Shown in pieces: positions 1-10,197 of a stretch of 64,000 nucleotides of DNA. The DNA is from Marivivens sp. Lineage in GTDB: Bacteria > Pseudomonadota > Alphaproteobacteria > Rhodobacterales > Rhodobacteraceae. Every line of letters starts with the position of its first letter. Positions within the stretch are counted from its first letter, which is position 1. A program made the translations under genes and the position numbers. The stretch is taken from positions 1-64,000 of the forward strand of contig JAEPMR010000009.1 of the NCBI GenBank assembly GCA_017643845.1. The letters run 5' to 3'. The notes beneath the pieces were generated by a model. It did no database searches and was not told the DNA's origin. It was given only the letters and a program-made list of their open reading frames with translations.

Positions 1-573
1 ATTCCCAGGTCATGCGCCAGTCTTGTGATCTCGAACTGCATATGTTCGCGAAGTTGTTTGTCCAGCGCGCCCAGCGGTTCGTCCATCAAAACCAGCTCAG
101 GCTCGAACACCAAAGCCCGCGCCAGTGCGACACGCTGCTGCTGACCACCGGACAGCTGCGCCGGACGGCGACTGCCAAAGCTGCCCATCTGCACCATATC
201 AAGCGCGCGGCGGATTTTCTCCTCACGCTCCGACTTACCCAACCCGCGCACTTCCAGCGGAAAGGCGAGGTTCTCGGCAATCGTCATGTGAGGGAACAGC
301 GCGTAGTTCTGGAACACCATCCCGATACCGCGCTTGTGCGGCGGGATGTTGTTGATCGATACACCATCCAGCTTGATCTCACCATGTGTCGCGGTCTCAA
401 ATCCCGCGAGCATCATCAGGCAAGTTGTCTTGCCCGACCCCGACGGCCCGAGCATCGTAAGAAACTCGCCCTTCGGCATACTGAGGTTAAGGTCTTTTAC
501 AACAAGCGTTTCGCCGTCATAGCTCTTCTGCACACGTTCGAATTCGACGAACGCATCCGTTCCGGCTTGTCCC
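1..573 (-). CDS. ABC transporter ATP-binding protein (PotA/spermidine-putrescine type), partial at window edge
   Basis: Minus-strand translation (not in ORF track, runs off left edge) gives Walker A MLGPSGSGKTTCLMMLAGFE, Q-loop GMVFQNYALFPHMTIAENLAFPL, signature LSGGQQQRVALARALVFEPELVLMDEPLGALDKQLR. Start codon uncertain (no ATG in frame; TTG near 573 possible). Confidence 0.9.
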
Positions 574-979
574 AAACCGCATCTCCCTGACGTTTCGGCA
601 GTTATCTGCACTTATCAATGACCGACTAAAACAACCGTATCCGCGGGATGCAAGTCTTAAGGCGATCACGAAAGCAATATCCGGCGAAGGCAGGAAATGC
701 GCCTTAAAAGCGACATAATGACGGTGAAAAGAGACACCAAATTGAGCCCATAGCGGACAATGTGCTGCACATATCGCAGGCATCGTCTTCCTGAGCAGCC
801 GCACGACACACACTAGAATCGCCGTTTACGCTAACAGACTCGCAAGGCCGATCCGGTCACTGAAACCACATTTCTTCCCAAATTCTATCCTATGGCAATG
901 TCAATAATGCTCCGGCACTATTCAGATATTTTTCGGATCGGAGGGCAGTCCAATCAGCGCGTTTCGCTTCATCATAAGG

Positions 980-1534
980 ATGGCTCAGGGCGTCGCGCTT
1001 TGCCTGCTCCCGTTTCAGGCCGAGGCCCAGTCTCCATTCTGGGAACGCACCGATCTTGCCGCGCTGTCGCTCGGCTCCCCGCTCTCGGATCGCACCCGCG
1101 CCGTTAGCCTCGGCAGCTACCTGCTTTCAAGCGGTGAGCGGGAACCGTTCGCGCCGCTCTATGGAACGAGACACCGCACCATCCGCGCGCTCTTTCGAAC
1201 CGATATCGATGACCACACCGAATGGCTTTGGGGCTTCGCGACGCCGGAAACCGCCCCCAGCTATGATCTGTCGGCGGGCGCGGCACTTGGTCTGACGCAT
1301 CGCATTGAGCTCGGCAATAACAGTGCAATCAACATCATGGTCCTCGCCCGCATCGGCGAATGGCTGTCCGAAAACAGCTGCACAGCAGACTATGGCGCGA
1401 TCGGCGGCAAACGTGAGGTGAATTGCCGCCTCTCAGGCTCTCCCCTGCCCCCAGCCGATACCCTCGACTACCTCTGGAATGAACGCACCCCGGATTGGGG
1501 TCTGATTCGTGTGGCCTACACAGTCAGGTTCTAG
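980..1534 (+). CDS. hypothetical secreted protein
   Basis: 184-aa ORF with hydrophobic N-terminus ending AEA-Q; no family recognised. Confidence 0.55.
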   Translation: MAQGVALCLLPFQAEAQSPFWERTDLAALSLGSPLSDRTRAVSLGSYLLSSGEREPFAPLYGTRHRTIRALFRTDIDDHTEWLWGFATPETAPSYDLSAGAALGLTHRIELGNNSAINIMVLARIGEWLSENSCTADYGAIGGKREVNCRLSGSPLPPADTLDYLWNERTPDWGLIRVAYTVRF

Positions 1535-1716
1535 GACAAACAATTCCCTCCTCACCCGATTGTTTCTCGCCACGCATCAATCCGTTCATTCCATCCCGTT
1601 TATCCCCAACACCAAGCGCGATCACGGGCTTGCCATAATTTCTTTACCGAAATTTTCCCGTAAAAGGGGAATCATGTTAGAATCGCCACAATCTTTGCAA
1701 TTGGGAGGATTCTCCG

Positions 1717-2808
1717 ATGACCCGCCTGAAATCCGCAGTCGGTCTTGCGTTGGCAACAACAGCTCTGACATTCGCCGGCATCACCGCCCTGCCCGCCCAG
1801 GGTTTCGACATCGTCGCCTTCGCGGCTGGCGGCAATAAGCCTGACAAGGGCAATGGCGACAAGGGCGGCAACGATGGCCCACCGCCACCACCATCTACAC
1901 CGACCTATTATAACTGGATGGATTCCGACATTCAGGGGGTTTGGGACACCGGCGCAATCGGCGTCGGCGCCACCGTTACTGTCGTTGACGATTATTCCAG
2001 CGGCGATATCTTCGAAGGCAACCTCGATGGCACAGGTGTCATTCTTCAACACCATGGCGACTGGACATCCGATCAGGTTCGCATGCTTGCACCAGGCGCC
2101 AACGTTGTTGAGCGGGACTGGACGTCAAACGGCCCTGTCAAGCTCGGCTCCGGTTTCAACGCGTTCAACCTCAGCTACGGGATGATAGCGAGAGACGGGT
2201 TGAACGTTGATAATCTCCTTTGGTCCAAGCGCGAACAATCGATCATCGACGCCGCGACCAGCGGTTCCGCATTCGTAGCAAAATCCTCTGGCAATGACTG
2301 GGGCGCGGCTGTCGGAACGGCAGTCGATGGGACCAGAGACTATCTGAATGAGGCACTGATCGGAGCATCATCCGCTGTATTTGTTGGCGCATTGCGCAAT
2401 AATGGCGATACTGGAGCGAAAGCTTCAATCGCCAGCTATTCGACAATCGCAGGGAGCAACGCGACCATTCAAGCGCAGTTCCTCGTCGTCGGCGTCGAGG
2501 GCGGAGAATCCGACACGGATGAATTTGCCAACTATGGAGCGGATTGCGGGGCAGCGGCTGGCCACTGTCTCTACGGCACATCCTTCGCCGCGCCTGTTGT
2601 CGCAGGCTACGCTGCGCTGCTCGGCGGCAAATTCGGCACTGAGGACCCCGTGCACATCAAGACCCGCCTGCTCAGCACTACCGACCGCGACACGCTGGTC
2701 GATCTGGGCGATGCGGGCTGGGGAGCCGAAGATTTCGCCACCTACGGCCAGGGTGAGGCCAACGTCTTTAGGGCGATGTCAGCAAATAGTCCGCTCACCG
2801 CGAACTGA
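1717..2808 (+). CDS. secreted subtilisin-like (S8 family) serine peptidase, divergent
   Basis: Signal peptide; VTVVDDYSSG (Asp), LQHHGDW (His), VAKSSGNDWG (oxyanion Asn), LYGTSFAAPVVAGYAALL (Ser). Confidence 0.8.
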   Translation: MTRLKSAVGLALATTALTFAGITALPAQGFDIVAFAAGGNKPDKGNGDKGGNDGPPPPPSTPTYYNWMDSDIQGVWDTGAIGVGATVTVVDDYSSGDIFEGNLDGTGVILQHHGDWTSDQVRMLAPGANVVERDWTSNGPVKLGSGFNAFNLSYGMIARDGLNVDNLLWSKREQSIIDAATSGSAFVAKSSGNDWGAAVGTAVDGTRDYLNEALIGASSAVFVGALRNNGDTGAKASIASYSTIAGSNATIQAQFLVVGVEGGESDTDEFANYGADCGAAAGHCLYGTSFAAPVVAGYAALLGGKFGTEDPVHIKTRLLSTTDRDTLVDLGDAGWGAEDFATYGQGEANVFRAMSANSPLTAN

Positions 2809-2830
2809 TCACACCGCTAAAAGCAGAAAA

Positions 2831-2856
2831 GCGCCCCGTTTTCGGGGCGCTTTTTC
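2831..2856 (+). terminator. intrinsic terminator after S8 peptidase gene
   Basis: GCGCCCCG-TTTT-CGGGGCGC followed by TTTTTC. Confidence 0.85.
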
Positions 2857-2864
2857 TTTCAAAA

Positions 2865-2951
2865 TGGTGCGGTCGAGAAGACTCGAACTTCCACGGGAGT
2901 TACCCCACAGCGACCTCAACGCTGCGCGTCTACCAATTCCGCCACGACCGC
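2865..2951 (-). tRNA. tRNA-Leu (anticodon GAG)
   Basis: Reverse complement GCGGTCGTGGCGGAATTGGTAGACGCGCAGCGTTGAGGTCGCTGTGGGGTAACTCCCGTGGAAGTTCGAGTCTTCTCGACCGCACCA; complete acceptor stem, long variable arm, encoded CCA, anticodon loop TTGAGGT. Confidence 0.95.
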
Positions 2952-3121
2952 ACTGTCTTGACTTGGTGACGCGCTCTCTACCGAAGGCCGCGAGGCTTGT
3001 GAAGAGGCAAAATGCAGAAAATTCCTGCCGCTTTCTCAGCCTCCCATGATGACATTTCCCGCCCCAGAGCGCATATCGGGAGCGCACAAGGTCACGCTGC
3101 ACAGGAAATCGCGCCGAACCA

Positions 3122-3778
3122 ATGGTAGAATGGATCACAACAGACGGTCTGACAGGTTACAACGAGGCTGTCTCCTTTATGGAGGCCCGCGCCGAATCCA
3201 TCGCGGCGGGCACCGAAGACGAGCTGATCTGGCTCGTCGAACACCCCCCGCTTTACACGGCGGGCACCTCCGCCAAACCGCAAGACCTGACCGACCCAGA
3301 GCGTTTCCCCGTCTACACCTCCAAGCGCGGCGGCCAGTATACCTACCACGGCCCCGGTCAGCGTGTGGCCTATGTCATGCTCGATGTCGGAAAACGCGGC
3401 CATGACGTGCGCCGCTTCGTGCAAGACCTCGAAACCTGGGTGATCACGGCCCTCGCTGAATTCAACATCACAGGCGAGATCCGCGAGGGCCGCGTCGGTG
3501 TCTGGGTCGAACGCCCCGAAAAGCCGCGCCTCCCTGATGGCTCAGTCGCCGAGGACAAAATCGCCGCCATCGGCATCCGTCTACGCCGCTGGGTCAGCTT
3601 CCACGGCATCTCGATCAACGTTGACCCCGACTTGCAGCATTTCAGCGGTATCGTCCCCTGCGGCATTCAGGATCACGGCGTGACCAGCCTCGTCGATCTC
3701 GGCCTGCCCGTCACGATGGACGACCTCGACAACGCATTGCGGCGCACCTTTGACAACGCAATCACGCCAAGGTCCTGA
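3122..3778 (+). CDS. lipB: lipoyl(octanoyl) transferase LipB
   Basis: Motifs [37 protein letters not shown]. Confidence 0.93.
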   Translation: MVEWITTDGLTGYNEAVSFMEARAESIAAGTEDELIWLVEHPPLYTAGTSAKPQDLTDPERFPVYTSKRGGQYTYHGPGQRVAYVMLDVGKRGHDVRRFVQDLETWVITALAEFNITGEIREGRVGVWVERPEKPRLPDGSVAEDKIAAIGIRLRRWVSFHGISINVDPDLQHFSGIVPCGIQDHGVTSLVDLGLPVTMDDLDNALRRTFDNAITPRS

Positions 3779-3880
3779 CCGCGGTTACAAAATTTTAATA
3801 CGCCCGTAACGAATCCGACACAGATCGCATCTAGCGCTGGCCGCGGAACTTCTCCGCAACCACACTTACAGGGATCTGTC

Positions 3881-5776
3881 ATGAAAGACATCGATACGGT
3901 CAACTTGTCCGCAGACGATTGGGACGAGCTTAATTTTCCACGCCCCGAAACCACTGATTTCGACAGGGTTGTCGAAAGCGCGATCTCACGGCGGGGTTTC
4001 CTCGGCGGCGTACTGGCGTTCGGATCTGGCGCTGCGGTCATGGGAGCAGGGCTTCTCAGTAGCACGTCTGCGCAGGCACAAACGGCGAGCCGCTTCCCGT
4101 TCACACCTATCGCCGCCTACACCGATTTCACCGTTCATGTTCCCGAAGGCTATAGCTGGAAAGTGGTCGCCCGCTGGGGCGATCCGCTGGTGTCAGCAGG
4201 TTCCGGCTACGATATCTCCGATGGCGGCCCTGTCAGCGGCTCCGATCTGATTTTCGGTGAAAACACCGACGGAATGGAAACTTTCTCCTTCAATGGGCAC
4301 GAACTGATTGCGATCAACCATGAATACACCAACCGCGGCACTAACCTCCCCGCCGCGCAAGACGGCACACCAGCCAATGCCGAAGACGTGCGCAAACTGC
4401 AAAACCTGCAAGGCGTCACGGTCATGGAAGTCCGTGAATCTGATGGAGGATGGGACATCGTCACCGACAGCCCCTTCAACCGCCGCATCCACCACAACAC
4501 CCCGATGAAGATCGTCGGCCCTGCTGCCGGTCACGATCTTCTCAAGACAGATGCCGATCCCACCGGCACCGAAAGCCTCGGCACCTTTAACAACTGCGGC
4601 TCCGGCAAAACCCCTTGGGGCACCTACCTGACCTGTGAGGAAAACTTCAACGGCTACTTCGGCTCCACCGATGCCGAAGCCAGCTACCCAGAAAACGTCG
4701 CCGCAGGTTACAGCCGCTACGGTGTTCCGGTCGACGGCTGGGGTTACGACTACCACAAGTGGGATGCCCGCTTCGACACCTCGAAAAATCCAAACGAGCC
4801 GCATCGCGCTGGCTGGGTTGTCGAAATCGACCCGACCAACCCCGATAGCACTCCCGTGAAACACACCGGCCTCGGCCGCTTCAAACACGAGAATGCCGAA
4901 GTGGTCCTCGCACCGGACGGCCGCGTGGTGGTCTACATGGGCGACGACGAACGCGGTGAGTTCCTCTATCGCTTTGTGTCGAACGGCACATTCGCCCCAG
5001 GCGCATCCACCGAGGGCTTGCTGGACGATGGAACGCTGTTTGTTGCCCGCTTCAACGACGACCAGACGGGCGAATGGCTTCCGCTCACCCCCGAAACCAC
5101 GGGTATGAGCGCTGCCGAGATCCTGATCTTCTCGCGCATCGCCGGATCCGCGGTCGGCGCAACCACGATGGACCGGCCCGAGTGGATCGCCGCCAACCCC
5201 CACGCCGTCGAGGCCTATTGCTGCCTGACCAACAACAAGAACCGTGGCGTCAAGCCCAACGCGGGGGGAGACGAAACACCCGCCAACGGCCCGAACCCGC
5301 GCGAAACAAATCGCTACGGTCAGATTGTCCGATGGATGCCGCACAATGACGACCATGCGGCGGATACATTCGACTGGGACCTTTACGTCATGGCTGGAAA
5401 CCCTGATGTTCACTCCGATGCCTACGCAGGCTCGGAAAATGTGACCTCAGGGAACCTTTTTAACTCGCCTGACGGAATGGCGTTCGACAGCAACGGCCTA
5501 CTGTGGATCCAGACCGATGGCGACGACAGTAACGAAGGTGATTTTGCCGGCATGGGCAATAACCAGATGCTGGCGGGTGACCCCGTAACCGGCGAAATTG
5601 CACGCTTCCTGACCGGCCCGAACGGGTCAGAGGTCACCGGCCTTGCTTGGTCCGCTGATCGCCGTTCTATGTTCGTCGGCATCCAGCACCCCGGCGGTAG
5701 CTGGCCGGATGGAAATGGCCTCCCTAGGTCCTCCGTCATTGTAGTAAAGCGTGATGACAACGGCCTCATTGGCTGA
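3881..5776 (+). CDS. PhoX-family alkaline phosphatase (DUF839), Tat-exported
   Basis: N-terminal SRRGFLGGVLAFGSGAA Tat-like signal; TWGTYLTCEENFNGYF, PRETNRYGQIVRWMPHNDD, NSPDGMAFDSNGLLWIQTDGDDSN typical of PhoX. Confidence 0.9.
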   Translation: MKDIDTVNLSADDWDELNFPRPETTDFDRVVESAISRRGFLGGVLAFGSGAAVMGAGLLSSTSAQAQTASRFPFTPIAAYTDFTVHVPEGYSWKVVARWGDPLVSAGSGYDISDGGPVSGSDLIFGENTDGMETFSFNGHELIAINHEYTNRGTNLPAAQDGTPANAEDVRKLQNLQGVTVMEVRESDGGWDIVTDSPFNRRIHHNTPMKIVGPAAGHDLLKTDADPTGTESLGTFNNCGSGKTPWGTYLTCEENFNGYFGSTDAEASYPENVAAGYSRYGVPVDGWGYDYHKWDARFDTSKNPNEPHRAGWVVEIDPTNPDSTPVKHTGLGRFKHENAEVVLAPDGRVVVYMGDDERGEFLYRFVSNGTFAPGASTEGLLDDGTLFVARFNDDQTGEWLPLTPETTGMSAAEILIFSRIAGSAVGATTMDRPEWIAANPHAVEAYCCLTNNKNRGVKPNAGGDETPANGPNPRETNRYGQIVRWMPHNDDHAADTFDWDLYVMAGNPDVHSDAYAGSENVTSGNLFNSPDGMAFDSNGLLWIQTDGDDSNEGDFAGMGNNQMLAGDPVTGEIARFLTGPNGSEVTGLAWSADRRSMFVGIQHPGGSWPDGNGLPRSSVIVVKRDDNGLIG

Positions 5777-5792
5777 TTACCTTTGTCAGATT

Positions 5793-5825
5793 GCACGTGC
5801 CGCTCGCTTTGGGCGGCACGTGTTT
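5793..5825 (+). terminator. putative terminator hairpin after phoX-like gene
   Basis: GCACGTGCCGC...GCGGCACGTG followed by a short T-rich stretch (TTTGT). Confidence 0.55.
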
Positions 5826-6009
5826 GTCTGGAAAGCGCGGATAAACCAGCAGCCCCCCCACATACGTTTGCGCCAACTGCGCCAATTTATCCCAACATAT
5901 TATTCTGATTGATTGTTGCCCCTGTTGGCCCATCGCACTAGAACCGGACCAAAGGCGGGGCGACTCTGTGCGATCCGCTGTCGAGTTGTAGCCAATATGG
6001 GAGTGCCAC

Positions 6010-7683
6010 ATGGCAGACGCAGCCATCCACGGCCATGAACACGAAGACGAGCGCGGTTTCTTCACCCGCTGGTTCATGTCCACCAACCACAAAGACATCG
6101 GGATCCTCTATCTCTTTGTTTCGGGTCTGGTCGGGTTTATCTCGGTCGCCTTCACTGTTTACATGCGCATGGAGCTCATGGAGCCCGGTGTGCAGTATAT
6201 GTGCCTCGAAGGTGCACGCTTTACGGCTGCCGCCGCAGGCGAATGTACCCCGAACGGCCACCTATGGAACGTTCTGATCACCTACCACGGCGTCTTGATG
6301 ATGTTCTTCGTGGTGATCCCGGCGCTTTTCGGCGGCTTCGGCAACTACTTCATGCCGCTGCAGATCGGTGCGCCGGACATGGCCTTCCCGCGGATGAATA
6401 ACCTCAGCTTCTGGATGTATGTCACCGGCACCGCACTCGGTGTGGCCTCCATGCTGTCGCCAGGCGGCAACGGCCAGCTCGGTTCGGGTGTGGGCTGGGT
6501 TCTCTACCCGCCGCTTTCCACATCTGAGGCAGGTATGTCGATGGATCTCGCGATTTTCGCGGTGCACGTCTCTGGTGCGTCCTCGATCCTTGGCGCGATC
6601 AACATGATCACCACCTTCCTGAACATGCGCGCCCCGGGCATGACCCTGCACAAAGTGCCGCTGTTCTCGTGGTCGATCTTCGTTACCGCATGGCTCATCC
6701 TGCTGGCTCTGCCGGTTCTGGCTGGCGCCATCACCATGTTGCTGACGGACCGTAATTTCGGAACGACATTCTTCGATCCGGCAGGCGGCGGTGACCCGAT
6801 CCTCTACCAGCACATCCTGTGGTTCTTCGGCCATCCGGAAGTGTATATCATCATCGTGCCCGCCTTCGGCATCATCAGCCACGTGATCGCGACCTTCTCG
6901 AAGAAACCGATCTTCGGCTACCTGCCGATGGTCTACGCAATGGTCGCAATCGGTGCGCTCGGCTTCGTCGTCTGGGCCCACCACATGTATACCGTTGGCA
7001 TGTCGCTGACCCAGCAGTCCTACTTCATGCTGGCAACCATGGTGATCGCGGTTCCGACAGGGGTTAAGATCTTCTCATGGATCGCCACCATGTGGGGCGG
7101 CTCGGTAGAGTTCCGCACACCGATGGTCTGGGCTTTCGGCTTCCTGTTCCTCTTCACCGTCGGCGGTGTGACCGGTATTGTCCTGTCGCAGGCCGGTGTG
7201 GACCGCGCCTACCACGACACCTATTACGTGGTCGCGCACTTCCACTATGTGATGAGCTTGGGAGCCGTGTTCGGCATCTTCGCCGGCATCTACTTCTACA
7301 TGCCAAAGATGTCCGGTCGCATGTTCCCCGAATGGGCTGGTAAGCTCCACTTCTGGGCCATGTTCATCGGTGCCAACCTCACCTTCTTCCCGCAGCACTT
7401 CCTGGGTCGCCAGGGCATGCCGCGCCGTTACATCGACTATCCCGAGGCCTTCGCCTACTGGAACTACATCTCGTCGATCGGTGCCTTCATCGCCTTCGCA
7501 TCCTTCGTGTTCTTCATCGGCCTGCTGTTCTACACGCTCTTCGCAGGCAAGCGCGTGACCGAGAACAACCCGTGGAACGAATACGCGGACACGCTGGAAT
7601 GGACCCTGCCCTCCCCGCCGCCGGAGCACACTTTCGAGACGCTCCCGAAGCAGGAAGACTGGGACAAGAGCCCCGCTCACTAA
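6010..7683 (+). CDS. ctaD: cytochrome c oxidase subunit I (aa3 type)
   Basis: 557 aa; [60 protein letters not shown]. Confidence 0.97.
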   Translation: MADAAIHGHEHEDERGFFTRWFMSTNHKDIGILYLFVSGLVGFISVAFTVYMRMELMEPGVQYMCLEGARFTAAAAGECTPNGHLWNVLITYHGVLMMFFVVIPALFGGFGNYFMPLQIGAPDMAFPRMNNLSFWMYVTGTALGVASMLSPGGNGQLGSGVGWVLYPPLSTSEAGMSMDLAIFAVHVSGASSILGAINMITTFLNMRAPGMTLHKVPLFSWSIFVTAWLILLALPVLAGAITMLLTDRNFGTTFFDPAGGGDPILYQHILWFFGHPEVYIIIVPAFGIISHVIATFSKKPIFGYLPMVYAMVAIGALGFVVWAHHMYTVGMSLTQQSYFMLATMVIAVPTGVKIFSWIATMWGGSVEFRTPMVWAFGFLFLFTVGGVTGIVLSQAGVDRAYHDTYYVVAHFHYVMSLGAVFGIFAGIYFYMPKMSGRMFPEWAGKLHFWAMFIGANLTFFPQHFLGRQGMPRRYIDYPEAFAYWNYISSIGAFIAFASFVFFIGLLFYTLFAGKRVTENNPWNEYADTLEWTLPSPPPEHTFETLPKQEDWDKSPAH

Positions 7684-7709
7684 GAGCCGCTCTGAGCTGA
7701 AGTAAATGA

Positions 7710-7743
7710 CCCCCGGCAGCCATGCTGTCGGGGGTTTTCTTTT
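7710..7743 (+). terminator. intrinsic terminator after ctaD
   Basis: CCCCCGGCAGC-CAT-GCTGTCGGGGG followed by TTTTCTTTT. Confidence 0.85.
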
Positions 7744-7822
7744 ATTGGCTATCTGGAGACCAACTGTCCCTTTACCACCCTGGAAGACAGCCTACATTTG
7801 CCTCGTCTTGAGGAACGATCCG

Positions 7823-8338
7823 ATGCCCTATGAATGGACCCCAGCACCGCCCCCCTTGCACAAGCGCGATGAGCCAGACGCGCCACTGGCCTCACTGCAC
7901 CTTTGGCCGTATCGCTCCCTTCCCAAGCGAGGGTTCGTGCTGTTTATCGGAACGACCGCAGCAATGATCGCCCTGCCCCTGATTGCAGTGCTCGGGTCGC
8001 CGGTGCTGTGGGGACTTCTGCCATTCGTCGCAATCGCCATCGCCGGGGTCTGGTGGGGATTGGGCCGCAGCTATCACGATGGCGCCTTGGTCGAAGAACT
8101 GACTCTCTGGCCGGAAAAGATAGAAATCACCCGCCATAATCCGCGCGGACCGGAGCAGAACTGGTCAGCCAATCCCTACTGGGTTCGGGTCAATCGCTAT
8201 CCGACGAACGGTCGGATCGAGGACTACCTCACCCTTTCCGGCGACGGTCGCGAGGTAGAACTTGGCGCATTTCTCACAGCAGGCGAACGCCGCACGCTCT
8301 ATGGCGAGTTGAACGAAGCGCTCGGCGATCTGAAATAG
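7823..8338 (+). CDS. DUF2244-like membrane protein
   Basis: MPYEWTPAP... two TM segments, then WANPYWVRVN-like domain; start chosen at internal ATG. Confidence 0.75.
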   Translation: MPYEWTPAPPPLHKRDEPDAPLASLHLWPYRSLPKRGFVLFIGTTAAMIALPLIAVLGSPVLWGLLPFVAIAIAGVWWGLGRSYHDGALVEELTLWPEKIEITRHNPRGPEQNWSANPYWVRVNRYPTNGRIEDYLTLSGDGREVELGAFLTAGERRTLYGELNEALGDLK

Positions 8339-8344
8339 CGACGT

Positions 8345-8803
8345 TTAGTTCAAACGGTCTTTGACCATCGGCCCTGTTTTTCCGAAATCCATCTGGCCGG
8401 TATATTTCGCTTTGAGGGCGGCCATGACCTTCCCCATGTCCCGCAACCCTTCGGCGCCGACTTCAGAGATCGCCGCATCAATCGCAGATGCAACTTCCTC
8501 GTCATCGAGCTGCCGCGGCAGAAAATCCTCGATCACCGAAATTTCAGAGCGTTCCTTCTCAGCCAACTCCAGTCGCCCACCCTCTTCATAGGCACGCGCA
8601 CTTTCCTGGCGTTGCTTCACCATCTTGCCGAGGATGCCCAGAACAACATCGTCGGTCACAAGACTGTCCTCGCCATCTCCACGGGCCGCAATATCGCGAT
8701 CCTTGATGGCTGCATTGATCAGCCGCAACGTCGAGAGGCGATCAGCCTCCTTATTCTTCATCGCGTCTTTCAGTGCCGCCGAAATCCGGCTCCGCATGTC
8801 CAT
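8345..8803 (-). CDS. GatB/YqeY domain-containing protein
   Basis: MRSRISAALKDAMKNKEADRLSTLRLINAAIKDRDI... DMGKVMAALKAKYTGQMDFGKTGPMVKDRL. Confidence 0.92.
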   Translation of the reverse strand: MDMRSRISAALKDAMKNKEADRLSTLRLINAAIKDRDIAARGDGEDSLVTDDVVLGILGKMVKQRQESARAYEEGGRLELAEKERSEISVIEDFLPRQLDDEEVASAIDAAISEVGAEGLRDMGKVMAALKAKYTGQMDFGKTGPMVKDRLN

Positions 8804-8966
8804 TTGATGACCTCATGGCAAAGCAAACAAGAATGCCTCCTTTATCCAAACCTGCGCCCCGTGACAACTCTCCTCGTCAAAGGCCACATCCGACCGCGAT
8901 CGGCCTTGACCCCCATGCTCCAGTCCCTTAGGACCACGACGATTTGGCCTTACGGGAGTCGCTGCC

Positions 8967-10136
8967 ATGGCACAACGCATTCAGGATAAACCAACCGCCT
9001 GTATCGCCCTCGCTGATGGCACATTGTTCTACGGCAAAGGCTTCGGAGCGACCGGACAGACAACGGCAGAACTTTGCTTCAATACTGCGATGACCGGCTA
9101 TCAGGAAATCATGACCGACCCCTCCTATGCAGGTCAGGTCGTGACCTTCACGTTCCCCCACATCGGCAATGTTGGCGTAAACCCCGAAGATGACGAAACC
9201 AGCGATCCGGTTGCTGAAGGCATGGTCGTCAAATGGGATCCGACAGAGCCGTCAAACTGGCGCTCCACCGAAGAGCTGACCACATGGCTGGACAAGCGCG
9301 GTCGCATCGGTATCGGCGGCATCGACACCCGCCGTCTGACTCGCGCCATCCGCCAACAGGGTGCCCCTCATGTGGCGCTTGCCCATGATCCCGATGGAAA
9401 TTTTGACGTGGCCGCCCTGGTCGCCGCCGCCCGCGGCTTCTCCGGCCTCGTCGGCCTCGATCTGGCAAAAGAGGTGACCTGTAGCCAATCCTATACGTGG
9501 AATGAAATGCGCTGGGCCTGGCCCGAAGGCTACGCCCCGCAAACCGCGCCGCGGCACAAGGTCGTCGCCCTCGATTTCGGCGCCAAGCGCAATATCCTCC
9601 GCTGCCTTGCCTCTGCTGGCTGCGACGTAACAGTCCTGCCTGCCACCGCGACCGCGGACGATGTGCTCGCGCACAACCCAGATGGGGTATTTCTCTCCAA
9701 TGGCCCCGGCGACCCCGCGGCCACCGGCCATTATGCCGTGCCGATGATCAAGGACGTTCTGGAAAAGACCGATCTGCCCGTATTCGGCATATGCCTCGGC
9801 CATCAGATGCTGGCGCTCGCGCTGGGCGCAAAAACGGTAAAAATGAACCACGGCCATCACGGAGCCAACCATCCCGTCAAGGATCTGGAGACCGGTAAGG
9901 TCGAAATCACCTCAATGAACCACGGGTTCACCGTAGACAGCCAGACCCTGCCCGATGGCGTGAAAGAGACCCATGTCTCGCTCTTTGACGGATCGAACTG
10001 CGGCATCCGCATGACGGACCGTCCGGTGTTTTCCGTTCAGTATCACCCCGAGGCCAGCCCCGGCCCTCAGGACAGCTACTACCTGTTCGAACGTTTCGCC
10101 AGCGCGATGGATGAACGCAAGGCCGCAACAGTCTAA
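8967..10136 (+). CDS. carA: carbamoyl-phosphate synthase small subunit
   Basis: GYQEIMTDPSYAGQVVTFTFPHIGNVG; glutaminase PVFGICLGHQMLALALGAKT; SVQYHPEASPGPQDS. Confidence 0.97.
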   Translation: MAQRIQDKPTACIALADGTLFYGKGFGATGQTTAELCFNTAMTGYQEIMTDPSYAGQVVTFTFPHIGNVGVNPEDDETSDPVAEGMVVKWDPTEPSNWRSTEELTTWLDKRGRIGIGGIDTRRLTRAIRQQGAPHVALAHDPDGNFDVAALVAAARGFSGLVGLDLAKEVTCSQSYTWNEMRWAWPEGYAPQTAPRHKVVALDFGAKRNILRCLASAGCDVTVLPATATADDVLAHNPDGVFLSNGPGDPAATGHYAVPMIKDVLEKTDLPVFGICLGHQMLALALGAKTVKMNHGHHGANHPVKDLETGKVEITSMNHGFTVDSQTLPDGVKETHVSLFDGSNCGIRMTDRPVFSVQYHPEASPGPQDSYYLFERFASAMDERKAATV

Positions 10137-10140
10137 GAAC

Positions 10141-10156
10141 TTAACCACCTGTTAAG
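10141..10156. promoter_or_regulatory. candidate CtrA binding site TTAA-N7-TTAA
   Basis: TTAACCACCTGTTAAG, exact match to TTAA-N7-TTAA, about 42 nt upstream of glycosyltransferase ATG. Confidence 0.55.
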
Positions 10157-10197
10157 CAACCGCCCCCATCCTGCAGCGCGCAGGGCAAGGGTCGGTA

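Noticed and set aside
12-590. 192-aa plus-strand ORF at left edge
   Set aside because: Antisense to the partial ABC ATPase, which has clear Walker and signature motifs on the minus strand
3781-3880. Possible Pho box upstream of phoX-like gene (GGTTACAAAATTTTAATACG; CTGTCAT at the start codon)
   Set aside because: Only one convincing half-site and it overlaps the start codon; too degenerate to call
4193-5413. 406-aa minus-strand ORF opposite phoX-like gene
   Set aside because: Shadow ORF antisense to a well-supported CDS; high-GC third positions generate long antisense frames, and the translation shows no family features
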